Notes under the pieces: generated by a model
What the model was told of the DNA's origin: nothing
The model's database searches: none
What the model saw: the letters and a program-made list of their open reading frames with translations, nothing else
Part shown: positions 1 to 7,275 of the stretch, piece by piece
How positions within the stretch are numbered: position 1 is the stretch's first letter
Layout of the letters: every line of letters begins with the position of its first letter
Translations under genes and position numbers: made by a program
From: Actinomadura sp. NAK00032
GTDB taxonomy: Bacteria; Actinomycetota; Actinomycetes; Streptosporangiales; Streptosporangiaceae
Direction: 5' to 3'
NCBI RefSeq assembly: GCF_013364275.1
Contig: NZ_CP054932.1
Span: 1,302,001-1,366,000, forward strand
Length of the DNA stretch: 64,000 bases

Positions 1-663
1 CTCCAGGACGGTGAGGGTCGGCTCGACGACCGCCGCCGCGGCCGACGCCGCCGCCTCCGGGTCGCCCGCCGCGATCGCGTCCAGCACGGCGCGGTGCCGG
101 GCCGGGCCCGCCTCGGGGACGTCGTGGTCGAGCCGGATCGCGCGCATCGACTCGTGCAGCCGGTCGATGAAGTACCGCATCGCCTCGATGAGGACCGGGT
201 TCCGGGACGCCTCCGCGACCCCGAGGTGGAACCGCGCGTCGGCGGCGCCGAACGCGTCCGGCTCGGTGGCCTCGTCGCGGGCGCGCAGCAGCAGCTCCAG
301 CCGCTCCAGATCGGCGGCGGTGCGCCTGCGGGCCGCGAGCCGGGCCGCCTGGACGTCGTAGGCGAGCTGCACCTCGAACACGTCCCGCGCCGACGCCCGC
401 GAGACCCGGCGCAGGAGCGGGCGCGGGTCGGCGCTGCTGCGCACGTACGTCCCGTCGCCGCGCCGCACCTCCAGCACCCCGACGTGCGACAGCGCCCGGA
501 TCGCCTCCCGGACGGCCGGACGGCTCACACCGAGCCGCGCGGCGAGGTCGGTCTCCGCCGGAATCCGCTCGCCGACCGCCCAGGAACCGGCACTGACCTG
601 CGCCTGAAGCTGCTCCAGCACGGCGTCCACCGTCGAACCACTGGAAACGGGACTCAAACCCAC
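1..663 (-). CDS. FadR/GntR-family transcriptional regulator (3' end cut by window edge)
   Basis: Only 221 codons are in the window and the reading frame runs off position 1, so the C-terminus is missing. The N-terminus is a GntR winged helix, readable as VDAVLEQLQAQVSAG, then ETDLAARLGVSRPAVREAIR, then an RRGDGTYVR wing. The remainder is a helical FCD-type effector domain. GTG at 663 is chosen because a GGGAGG ribosome site lies just upstream. A dyad at 676-696 immediately before the gene suggests autorepression. FCD regulators usually sense small organic acids, but the ligand here cannot be inferred because the target genes lie outside the window. Confidence 0.9.
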   Translation of the reverse strand, partial: MGLSPVSSGSTVDAVLEQLQAQVSAGSWAVGERIPAETDLAARLGVSRPAVREAIRALSHVGVLEVRRGDGTYVRSSADPRPLLRRVSRASARDVFEVQLAYDVQAARLAARRRTAADLERLELLLRARDEATEPDAFGAADARFHLGVAEASRNPVLIEAMRYFIDRLHESMRAIRLDHDVPEAGPARHRAVLDAIAAGDPEAAASAAAAVVEPTLTVLE

Positions 664-675
664 GAACCCTCCCAA

Positions 676-696
676 GTAAGACGTCAGACATCTTAC
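676..696. promoter_or_regulatory. Dyad operator upstream of the FadR-type regulator
   Basis: The sequence gtaagatgtctgacgtcttac (given here on the minus strand) is a 21-base imperfect palindrome with GTAAGA/TCTTAC arms around a TGTC-T-GACG centre. It lies 13 bases upstream of the GTG start. Short TNGTC-NACNA-like centres are typical of FadR-subfamily operators, so autoregulation is the likely role. Confidence 0.55.
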
Positions 697-784
697 GTGG
701 AGTGATCATGGGAGAGGGCTGAGCGGGTGTGGTCAGTGGCTTTTATGGGTGCTGAACGGGGTGCCGCTTCTGCTGTGGGGGCTG

Positions 785-1183
785 TCAGCGGGATCTGCGG
801 GGGCCGAACAGGCGGCGTCGTTTCCGGCGTCTGTGGCCTTTTCGGCGTGGTTCGGGTGGGCGGGCGGCCTCCTCGGCGCGGGCTCGCTCCTCGGCTCGGG
901 CCTGTTCGATGTGGGCCATGATCTCGCGGTGCGTTACCGATGGGGCCGGGTCGCGGCGCGTGCGCTGGGACGGGCTGCCCTGGATGATCCCGCCCTGGAC
1001 GGGCCCCCGGTTCGGCATACCGCCCATCGGCGTCCGGTTGCGGGGCGGCACGCGGGACGCGGTCAGGGTGACGGCCACCCAGAAGATGACCGCGAGGAAG
1101 ATGACGGCCGGCCCGATGTAGAAGAACCAGGAGGTCCCGAGGTCGCTACCGCCGGGCGGGGGGAGTTGGTCGGCCAGGAACAT
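785..1183 (-). CDS. Small single-pass membrane protein of unknown function
   Basis: The product is 132 aa. One transmembrane helix lies at about residues 19-41 (WFFYIGPAVIFLAVIFWVAV). It is followed by a Pro/Gly-rich linker, an amphipathic Ala/Glu/Arg helix (about 90-110) and a very basic C-terminus (RRKGHRRRKRRR) that probably faces the cytoplasm. A GAGGAGGT ribosome site precedes the ATG. The gene lies 54 bp downstream of the DUF2207 gene on the same strand, so the two are probably cotranscribed. I do not recognise a named family and assign no function. Confidence 0.65.
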   Translation of the reverse strand: MFLADQLPPPGGSDLGTSWFFYIGPAVIFLAVIFWVAVTLTASRVPPRNRTPMGGMPNRGPVQGGIIQGSPSQRTRRDPAPSVTHREIMAHIEQARAEERARAEEAARPPEPRRKGHRRRKRRRLFGPRRSR

Positions 1184-1237
1184 GAGGCGATACCTCCTCG
1201 CCCCGGCACCTACCCCGCGTCAGGCGGTTAACCGCCG

Positions 1238-2995
1238 TCACATCCCGCGCGACTGCGAGATGGAGCCGGAGGTGGCCAGCGTGAACGTGCGCATCGACTC
1301 GGCGAACTTCGACAGGTCCCACTCGGCCGGGCCCTCGTACCAGTACAGGTTGTCGGCGCCCCGCTCGCCCGCGTCCTTGACCGTCTCGGCCCACTTGGGG
1401 ACGGTGCCGAACACGACCGCGTACGGCAGGAAGCGGGAGAACAGCGCGATCCGCTGCCGGGACGCGACGGCGTCGCCGTCCGGGACGGCGCCGCGCTCCA
1501 GGAACGCCCGGAAACCGATCGTGTGCGCGAGCACCGTCGCGCCGCGCGCGGTCTTGGCCGGCATGTACTGGCCGCCATAGGCCAGCGCCGCGCCCGCGAT
1601 GATCAGTGCGAGGCCGGCCAGGGCCCACTCGGTGGTGATCGCCAGTGCGACCGTCGCGCCGATGCCGAGCAGCGTCACGAGGATGCCGGCGACCGTCCAG
1701 CGGGAGCGGACGGTGTCCGGGCGGCGCGCGAACCAGCCCTGCTTCACGACGTCGTCGTACATCGCGGACCTGACCTGCGCCAGCTTCGTCGCGAACGTCC
1801 CGCCGAGATCCGACAGCTTCACCGCGTCACGGCCCGTCCCGTCGGGGGCGGTGAGCAGGGCGTCCAGCAGGATCCGCTCGTAGGGGAGGAGGTCGACCTG
1901 GGGGCGGTCGAGGCGGCGCAGCGTCCAGTCGAGGCGGCCGGTACGGGCCCGGTCCTCCTCCTCGATCAGCAGGTAGCCGCGGACGGCGAGGTCGACGATC
2001 GTCGCGGTCACGTCGATCACGTCGGCCTGCTCGTCGATCAGCGTGCCGATCTGGCCGGGCCGCACCCCGTGCGGCGGCTCGAACTCGGTTCCGGCGACCG
2101 GTGCCTGGTCGCCCTCGGCGGCCTTCTTGCCCACCACCCTGGCGTCCCGGCCGCGCAGCAGGTAGAGGGCGGCGACGCCGCCGACCAGCAGGACCAGCAG
2201 GCCGGCGAGCACGGAGCCGGTCACCGCGTTGACGGAGAACGCGGTCGCGAGGGTGTGCCGCCGCTCGAAGATCGCCTTGCCGCCGGTCGTGCCGGCGGGC
2301 AGGCCCGCGACGACCGTCAGGTACTCGCCGGGCAGCATGCCCTGCTGGGCGTAGACGCCCTGCGTGTGCGTGTGGTTCGTGTAGTACTGCGTGCAGCCGA
2401 TCGTGCTGCCGATCGGCCCGGTGAAGCAGTTGACGCTGCGGATCATCGCGCCGGCGTCCACGACGGCCTTGGCCTCGTCCACCGGGACCTTCCAGCCGCC
2501 GATCACCGGCCAGCGCAGCTCCTCCGCGCCGCCCATCGGGGTGATCGCGCCGCGCAGGTCGTACTCCAGCACCACGGTGCGGGTGCCGTTCAGGGCGCCG
2601 GTGCCGCTCACCTTGACGGTCGTCCGCGTCTCGCCTTCGGACGTGCTGACCCGCGTCGGCCCGCCGTCGGGGCTGCTCGCCCGCAGGTTGTCCAGCTTGT
2701 AGACGCGGTCCTCGCTGAGGCTCTCGTGGACGCGCGTCTGGAACGCCCGCTGGAAGCCCTTCTGCCCGGCGAACCGGTAGACGACCGTCTCCTTCACCTT
2801 GACGGTCCCACCCTTGCCGGCGGTGAGGACGACATCGTCCTTGAGCACCCGCTCCGCCGGGGCGGCCGTCCCGCCGGCCGGTCCCGCCGCCGCGGCGGGG
2901 GAGGTCATCACGGGGATCAGCGCCGCGGCGGACACCGCGGCTGACACCGTCAGGACGACTGGCCGGAACCGGAACAAGGCCGCAAGAGCAGACAT
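1238..2995 (-). CDS. DUF2207 family predicted membrane protein
   Basis: The product is 585 aa. It has a signal peptide (residues 1-36, ending SPAAAAGPA) and a large extracytoplasmic DUF2207 domain (about 45-270). One transmembrane helix follows (about 285-310, VLAGLLVLLVGGVAALYLLRG), then a cytoplasmic winged-helix-like segment, and a second pair of helices around 430-470. The frame stays open far upstream of 2995, but that part is antisense to the metallopeptidase gene. The ATG giving MSALAALFRFRP starts a clear signal peptide and is preferred. The function of DUF2207 proteins is unknown. The gene is divergent from the metallopeptidase with only 42 bp between the starts. Confidence 0.88.
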   Translation of the reverse strand: MSALAALFRFRPVVLTVSAAVSAAALIPVMTSPAAAAGPAGGTAAPAERVLKDDVVLTAGKGGTVKVKETVVYRFAGQKGFQRAFQTRVHESLSEDRVYKLDNLRASSPDGGPTRVSTSEGETRTTVKVSGTGALNGTRTVVLEYDLRGAITPMGGAEELRWPVIGGWKVPVDEAKAVVDAGAMIRSVNCFTGPIGSTIGCTQYYTNHTHTQGVYAQQGMLPGEYLTVVAGLPAGTTGGKAIFERRHTLATAFSVNAVTGSVLAGLLVLLVGGVAALYLLRGRDARVVGKKAAEGDQAPVAGTEFEPPHGVRPGQIGTLIDEQADVIDVTATIVDLAVRGYLLIEEEDRARTGRLDWTLRRLDRPQVDLLPYERILLDALLTAPDGTGRDAVKLSDLGGTFATKLAQVRSAMYDDVVKQGWFARRPDTVRSRWTVAGILVTLLGIGATVALAITTEWALAGLALIIAGAALAYGGQYMPAKTARGATVLAHTIGFRAFLERGAVPDGDAVASRQRIALFSRFLPYAVVFGTVPKWAETVKDAGERGADNLYWYEGPAEWDLSKFAESMRTFTLATSGSISQSRGM

Positions 2996-3037
2996 GGCCG
3001 CAAATAGTATCGGCAACGCGTGCGATGATTCTGCGCT

Positions 3038-4111
3038 ATGGCAGGTCAATACCCCCCGCCGCCACCATCGTCGCGGCCACCGGCCCCGCCGTACGGCCGT
3101 CCCCCCTATGGCGGGCCCCCGCAAGGCGTGCCGCCCTACGGTGCGCAGCCGCCGGGCGGGCCGGGTTACGGGCCAGGGTACGGGCAGCCTGCCTACGGGC
3201 AACCGCAGTACCGGTACGTCCCGATGCGCCCGCCGCCGCGCCGCAGCGCGGGCGGGACGATCGCGGGCATCTTCGGCGGGCTGACGGCCCTGGTCGTCCT
3301 GGCGATCGTGGGGCTCTCCGCGCTCGGCGGGATCCAGGGCGCGGGCGGTACGGGAACGACCACCTCGTCCGGACGCGGCACCGAGTCGATGTCTCCCAAG
3401 GAGAAGGCCACCGACAGCAAGCTGTACAAGAGCGGGGCGCTGACGTCGGTGAGCTGCCGGCTGCCGCGCATCCTGCCGTCCGCCGACTCGATGCGCCAGT
3501 TCATGGACACCCTCAGCGACTGCCTCGACACCGCGTGGGCCAAGCAGTTCCAGAAGGCCGGGATCTCGTTCAACAAGCCCAACCGCGTGTTCTGGGTGAA
3601 CCCTGGGCGCAGCCCATGCGGCACCTACCCGGCGCCGGGCGCGTCCGCTTTCTACTGCCCGGCGAACAACACGATGTACGTCGGCCTGGAGCACGTGGTG
3701 GAGACGTCGGGCGGCGAGCCCCTGTCCCACTACGCCGTGTACGCGCGGGTGATCGCGCACGAGTACGGGCACCACGTCCAGGACCGCGCGGGGATCCTGC
3801 TCTACGGCGACCGCCAGATCGAGACGGGCGACACCGCGACCGGAAACGAGGCGAGCCGCCGCATCGAGCTGCAGGCGCAGTGCTTCGCCGGCGCGTTCCT
3901 CGGCTCGGAGCGCTCCACGCTGCCGATGACCCGCGAGCAGTACGTCGCGATGATCATGGACGTGCGGGGCCGCGGCGAGGACCGCAAGCCGGTGGCCGAG
4001 CGCGACCACGGCTCCGGCCGCCACTACGCGGGCTGGGTGATGACCGGCTTCAACGGCCGCGACCTGACCGTCTGCAACACCTGGATCGCCCCCGGCTCCA
4101 AGGTCAGCTGA
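3038..4111 (+). CDS. Putative neutral zinc metallopeptidase (YpfJ-like), membrane anchored
   Basis: The product is 357 aa. It has a Pro/Gly/Tyr-rich cytoplasmic head (1-65) and one transmembrane helix (about 73-97). An extracytoplasmic domain carries the HEYGH zinc-binding motif at residues 241-245, followed by HVQDRAG. This matches the neutral zinc metallopeptidase family PF04228, whose substrates are unknown. The RIELQAQCFAGAF segment after the motif is typical of the family and supplies a further acidic ligand. Paired cysteines suit an extracellular location. No good Shine-Dalgarno is visible, so the transcript may be leaderless. Confidence 0.88.
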   Translation: MAGQYPPPPPSSRPPAPPYGRPPYGGPPQGVPPYGAQPPGGPGYGPGYGQPAYGQPQYRYVPMRPPPRRSAGGTIAGIFGGLTALVVLAIVGLSALGGIQGAGGTGTTTSSGRGTESMSPKEKATDSKLYKSGALTSVSCRLPRILPSADSMRQFMDTLSDCLDTAWAKQFQKAGISFNKPNRVFWVNPGRSPCGTYPAPGASAFYCPANNTMYVGLEHVVETSGGEPLSHYAVYARVIAHEYGHHVQDRAGILLYGDRQIETGDTATGNEASRRIELQAQCFAGAFLGSERSTLPMTREQYVAMIMDVRGRGEDRKPVAERDHGSGRHYAGWVMTGFNGRDLTVCNTWIAPGSKVS

Positions 4112-4204
4112 ACCCTGCCGTTGACCGCCACTCCCTGCCGGTGACCTCGTTTTTCCGACCTTTCCGGCATGTGAGGCGATTCACCACGAAGTGCTAGCAA
4201 GGGC

Positions 4205-4220
4205 GCTTGCAATTGCAAGC
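4205..4220. promoter_or_regulatory. Perfect 16-bp palindrome in front of the XRE-hbhA operon
   Basis: GCTTGCAATTGCAAGC is a perfect inverted repeat 21 bases upstream of the XRE start. A related GCTAGCAA half-site lies just before it (about 4193-4200). The symmetry and position fit an operator for the adjacent dimeric XRE regulator. The binding protein is inferred only from proximity. Confidence 0.55.
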
Positions 4221-4241
4221 ACCGTGACGCATGGTGGAGGC

Positions 4242-4691
4242 ATGGCCACTTCGAAGGTCGGCTCCATCGGGGAGTACATCCGGGAGCAGCGGACGCGCGC
4301 GAAGATCTCGCTGCGCCAGCTCGCCGACGTCTCGGGCATCTCCAACCCGTACCTGAGCCAGATCGAGCGCGGCCTGCGCAAGCCGAGCGCCGAGATCCTG
4401 CAGCAGATCGCCAAGGGGCTGCGGATCTCCGCCGAGGCGCTGTACGTGCAGGCCGGCATCCTTGAGGACCGCGAGGCCGACACCGACGTGATGGCGGCCG
4501 TGCGGGCCGACCTCCTGCTCACCGAGCGGCAGAAGCAGGTCCTGCTCGACATCTACGCGTCGTTCCTCAAGGAGAACGAGGCCACCGGAGCGACCGGCAC
4601 CGGGTTCGCCGACGCGGCGGCCCCGGACGACCGGCCCGCGCCGGCACCACCAGAGCCGCACGAATCCCATGGAAAGGAAGAGGTCGGATGA
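4242..4691 (+). CDS. XRE-family helix-turn-helix regulator, Rv0474-like
   Basis: The product is 149 aa. The N-terminal HTH_3 domain (about 8-65) contains SLRQLADVSGISNPYLSQIE and ends in a GLRKPS turn. It is followed by a linker helix and a Pro/Ala-rich disordered tail. The ATG giving MATSKVGSIGEYIRE is chosen. A longer frame from 4191 has no ribosome site and runs into the palindrome. GGAGG sits only one base from the ATG, so the initiation mechanism is unclear. The stop overlaps the next ATG by 4 bases, giving translational coupling to the HbhA-like gene. The same pairing occurs as Rv0474-hbhA in M. tuberculosis. Confidence 0.9.
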   Translation: MATSKVGSIGEYIREQRTRAKISLRQLADVSGISNPYLSQIERGLRKPSAEILQQIAKGLRISAEALYVQAGILEDREADTDVMAAVRADLLLTERQKQVLLDIYASFLKENEATGATGTGFADAAAPDDRPAPAPPEPHESHGKEEVG

Positions 4692-5098
4692 CGCTGGCCA
4701 GCAACCTCCGAGAGAACAAGGCCGTCTACACCGTGGCCGGCGCCGGCGACTTCGCGGTGGAGAAGCTGCGCGAGGTCCCCGGGCAGGTGGACCGCTACCG
4801 CGAGCAGGTCCGCGAGACCGTGGACCGCTACCGCGGCGAGGTCTCCCGCTACCAGCAGCGCGTCGAGGCCAAGGACCTGCCGGGCGCGGCGGTCGCGTAC
4901 GCCACGCACTTCGGCACCCGCGCCGTCGAGTTCATCGACGAGCTCAGCGAGCGGGGCCGCAAGGTCGTGAACCGCGAGGCCGTCCAGGTCGCCGAGGCCA
5001 CCGAGCCCGAGCCGAAGCCGGTCACCCGGACCCGCACCGCGCCGCAGCGCCGCGCCAACGGGACCGCCCGGCAGTCCCGCACCACCGCGAAGAAGTAA
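4688..5098 (+). CDS. HbhA-like coiled-coil protein with basic C-terminal tail
   Basis: The product is 136 aa. It is mostly a long amphipathic helix, rich in Glu/Arg/Gln and without prolines through about residues 15-100. A Lys/Arg/Ala/Thr-rich tail follows (TRTRTAPQRRANGTARQSRTTAKK). This is the layout of mycobacterial heparin-binding haemagglutinin, and the neighbours (XRE upstream, DUF2516 downstream) match the hbhA locus. The mycobacterial tail is longer and richer in lysine, so adhesin activity should not be assumed. A cytoplasmic or membrane-associated structural role is equally possible. Confidence 0.75.
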   Translation: MTLASNLRENKAVYTVAGAGDFAVEKLREVPGQVDRYREQVRETVDRYRGEVSRYQQRVEAKDLPGAAVAYATHFGTRAVEFIDELSERGRKVVNREAVQVAEATEPEPKPVTRTRTAPQRRANGTARQSRTTAKK

Positions 5099-5114
5099 CG
5101 GCGCCGCCGTGAGG

Positions 5115-5140
5115 GCCCGGCCGGGAACATCCGGCCGGGC
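5115..5140 (+). terminator. Rho-independent-type hairpin after the HbhA-like gene
   Basis: A perfect 10-bp stem GCCCGGCCGG / CCGGCCGGGC with a 6-base loop lies 17 bases after the hbhA-like stop. It is followed by TCCTTCGTCTGTTT. Confidence 0.75.
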
Positions 5141-5251
5141 TCCTTCGTCTGTTTCAGCAGGCCGGTCCGTTCCGGCGGGCGGGTCTGTTCCGGCGGGCGG
5201 GCCGCGCGGCGGGCCGCCCCGCTGGACAGGGCGCATAGGGTTGGGGTAGTT

Positions 5252-5306
5252 AGACGCCGTGTGAGCGACGAGCCGTGTGAGCCACAAGCCGTGTGAGCGA
5301 CGAGGA
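5252..5306 (+). repeat. Short tandem repeats in the leader of the DUF2516 gene
   Basis: About three imperfect copies of a roughly 17-base unit (GCCGTGTGAGCGACGA and GCCGTGTGAGCCACAA) lie between the terminator and the DUF2516 start. A second small repeat, TTCCGGCGGGCGGGTC, lies just upstream near 5170-5205. No dyad or promoter is obvious. Confidence 0.5.
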
Positions 5307-5341
5307 GTCGCCGTCCGAGACGAGCAGGAGCGCTGATAGCC

Positions 5342-5707
5342 GTGGAGGGCTTCAATGTGCTGGACTACTTCTTCTGGCTGCTGCTGATCATCGCCTTCGT
5401 GATGGAGGCCTGGGCGCTGGTCGACTCGCTGACCGTGCCGGAGGGCGCCTACGCCGCGGCGGGCAAGTGGCGCAAGCGGCTCTGGATGATCGTGCTGATC
5501 GTCGCGACGGTCGTCGGCGCCGCGTACGCGGTCGCGCCGGCGGCGCTCGGGGCCAGCCCCATCGCGCTGCTGATCGGCATCCTGCCGGTCGCCGCGTTCA
5601 TCGCCGCCGCCGTCTACCTGGCGGACGTCCGGCCCGCCGTCGCCCCGTACAAGAAGAAGAACGGCGGCCGCGGCGGTTCCCGATCAGGCCCGTACGGACC
5701 CTGGTGA
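5342..5707 (+). CDS. DUF2516 family small membrane protein (Rv0476-like)
   Basis: The product is 121 aa with three hydrophobic segments (about 8-27, 47-66 and 73-95) and a basic, Gly-rich C-terminus. Length and topology fit DUF2516. The gene follows the XRE and HbhA-like genes, as Rv0476 follows hbhA in M. tuberculosis. GTG at 5342 is chosen, with AGGAG about 11 bases upstream. A terminator between it and the HbhA-like gene suggests its own promoter. The family function is unknown. Confidence 0.8.
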   Translation: MEGFNVLDYFFWLLLIIAFVMEAWALVDSLTVPEGAYAAAGKWRKRLWMIVLIVATVVGAAYAVAPAALGASPIALLIGILPVAAFIAAAVYLADVRPAVAPYKKKNGGRGGSRSGPYGPW

Positions 5708-5723
5708 CCTCTACCGTGAGGTC

Positions 5724-6455
5724 ATGAGCGAGACCCTCGGACGCACCACCCGGCTGGAACTGGACGATCAGGCGCTGCGCGACTGGGAGGCCGTCGTCCT
5801 CGACGCGGGCCCGGACGGCATCGTCCTCGACCGCTCGGCCTTCTACCCCGGCGGCGGCGGGCAGCCGCCGGACCACGGCGTCCTGCTCTGGCAGGGCGTC
5901 CAGACCCGGATCGCGGGCGTCCGCAAGGGCGACGACCTGGTCCTCATCCCGGTGGAGGACGATCCGCTCCCGCCGGCCGGCACCGTCGTCCAGGCCGCCG
6001 TCGAGGACGATCGCCGCACCGCGCTCATGCGCACCCACTCGGGCCTGCACCTGCTGTGCGGGGTGGTGTTCCGCGACTACGGGTGCCTGGTCACCGGCGG
6101 CAACATGGAGCCGCTGACCGCCCGGATGGACTTCGACCTCCGCGAGGTCCCGCCCGGCTTCAAGCAGGCCGTCGAGGACGCCTGCAACGCCGAGGTCGAG
6201 GCCGACCGCCGCATCGACACCAGGACGCTGCCGCGCGCCGAGGCGTTCGAGATCCCCGACATCATCCGCACCGCGACGAACCTGGTGCCGCCGGAGGTGT
6301 CGGACGTCCGGATCGTCGACATCGTCGGGCTCGACACGCAGGCCGACGGCGGCACCCATGTCGGCTCCACCAAGCAGATCGGCCGGATCACGGTCGCCAA
6401 GGTCGAGAACAAGGGCCGCGGCTTCCGCCGCCTCCGCATCAAGATCAGCGACTAG
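5724..6455 (+). CDS. AlaX-type alanyl-tRNA editing (trans-deacylase) protein
   Basis: The product is 243 aa. It is a free-standing homologue of the alanyl-tRNA synthetase editing domain that hydrolyses mischarged Ser- or Gly-tRNA(Ala). The N-terminal AlaRS-like beta barrel contains FYPGGGGQPPD (about 40-50). The first zinc motif is HxxxH at His105/His109 (THSGLHLL). The second should be Cys-x3-His but reads Asp208-Gly-Gly-Thr-His212, so the usual cysteine is replaced by aspartate. The gene appears monocistronic. The family call is firm; the metal chemistry is open. Confidence 0.88.
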   Translation: MSETLGRTTRLELDDQALRDWEAVVLDAGPDGIVLDRSAFYPGGGGQPPDHGVLLWQGVQTRIAGVRKGDDLVLIPVEDDPLPPAGTVVQAAVEDDRRTALMRTHSGLHLLCGVVFRDYGCLVTGGNMEPLTARMDFDLREVPPGFKQAVEDACNAEVEADRRIDTRTLPRAEAFEIPDIIRTATNLVPPEVSDVRIVDIVGLDTQADGGTHVGSTKQIGRITVAKVENKGRGFRRLRIKISD

Positions 6456-6532
6456 CGGCGAAGGGCCGGGCCGGGCACCGGCGGCGGGCGCCTCCGCCGC
6501 CGGTGCCCGACGATTCAGGGGGCAGGGCTGCT

Positions 6533-7204
6533 CTAGGGGGACGGCCGCGACAGCGCGTCGACCGAGACCAGGCCGTGCTCCACGATGTCGACGGCGCGGT
6601 CGAGCGCCGTCCGCATCGACAGGGGGTCGTAGCCCTCGCGGCGGCAGTGCGCGACGACCGCCTGCATGCCGCCGATCGCGATGCCGGACGCGGCGACCGC
6701 GTCGATCTCGGAGATGCCGGGGCACAGCTCGCGCAGCAGCGCCTCGATCGCCTCCTGGGCGTCGGTCATCCGCTGCAGCGCGCGGGCCCGCAGCGCGGGA
6801 CGCTCCAAGACGAGGGCGATTTGCACGGGCCCGTAGTCGCGGTGCTCCGCCACGACCGCGTTGAGGACGTCCACGATGCTGCGCCGGATCGTCTCCATCG
6901 GGGTCTCGCCCGGGGTGCGGCGCAGCCGTTCGGAGACCTCGGCCAGCCGGTCGTCGATCTCGGCGAAGACCACGTCCTCCTTGGACGGGAAGTAGCTGAA
7001 GAACGTGCGGGGGGCGACGTCGGCGGCGGCGGCGATGTCGGCGATCGTCGTCTCCTCGTAGCCCCGCTCGGCGAAAAGGCGCAGCGCGGCGGTCGCGATG
7101 GCCTGCCGGGTGCGCAGCTTCTTGCGCTCGCGCAGACTCGGCCGCTCCGTCCGCTCCGTCCCCGCGCCGATCCCCTGCCCCTCACCGGCTTGGCCCGCGC
7201 TCAT
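6533..7204 (-). CDS. TetR-family regulator, divergent from the MMPL exporter
   Basis: The product is 223 aa. The TetR HTH reads RQAIATAALRLFAERGYEETTIADIAAAADVAPRTFFSYFPSKEDVV (about 30-75). A helical ligand-binding domain follows, with a C-terminal cysteine and histidine. ATG 7204 (MSAGQAGEG) is preferred because the longer frame crosses the shared promoter. The gene is divergent from the MMPL transporter, and the intervening DNA carries repeated TGCA dyads. It is probably the local repressor of the exporter. Confidence 0.88.
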   Translation of the reverse strand: MSAGQAGEGQGIGAGTERTERPSLRERKKLRTRQAIATAALRLFAERGYEETTIADIAAAADVAPRTFFSYFPSKEDVVFAEIDDRLAEVSERLRRTPGETPMETIRRSIVDVLNAVVAEHRDYGPVQIALVLERPALRARALQRMTDAQEAIEALLRELCPGISEIDAVAASGIAIGGMQAVVAHCRREGYDPLSMRTALDRAVDIVEHGLVSVDALSRPSP

Positions 7205-7224
7205 GTGACGCACATTACCACGAA

Positions 7225-7253
7225 TGCAAAGTTGCACGTATTGCAAATCTGCA
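7225..7253. promoter_or_regulatory. Repeated TGCA dyads in the TetR/MMPL intergenic region
   Basis: Two 12-base dyads, TGCAAAGTTGCA (7225-7236) and TGCAAATCTGCA (7242-7253), have starts 17 bases apart. The space between them forms a third overlapping TTGCA-cgta-TTGCAA dyad. The location between divergent tetR and transporter starts fits the TetR operator. This AT-richer patch also probably holds the promoters. Confidence 0.6.
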
Positions 7254-7275
7254 CCGATGGGTGTTCTCTGCGGAC

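Noticed and set aside
2996-4024. Upstream extension of the DUF2207 frame, making a 928-aa protein
   Set aside because: It is fully antisense to the metallopeptidase gene and lacks homology; the signal peptide begins at 2995.
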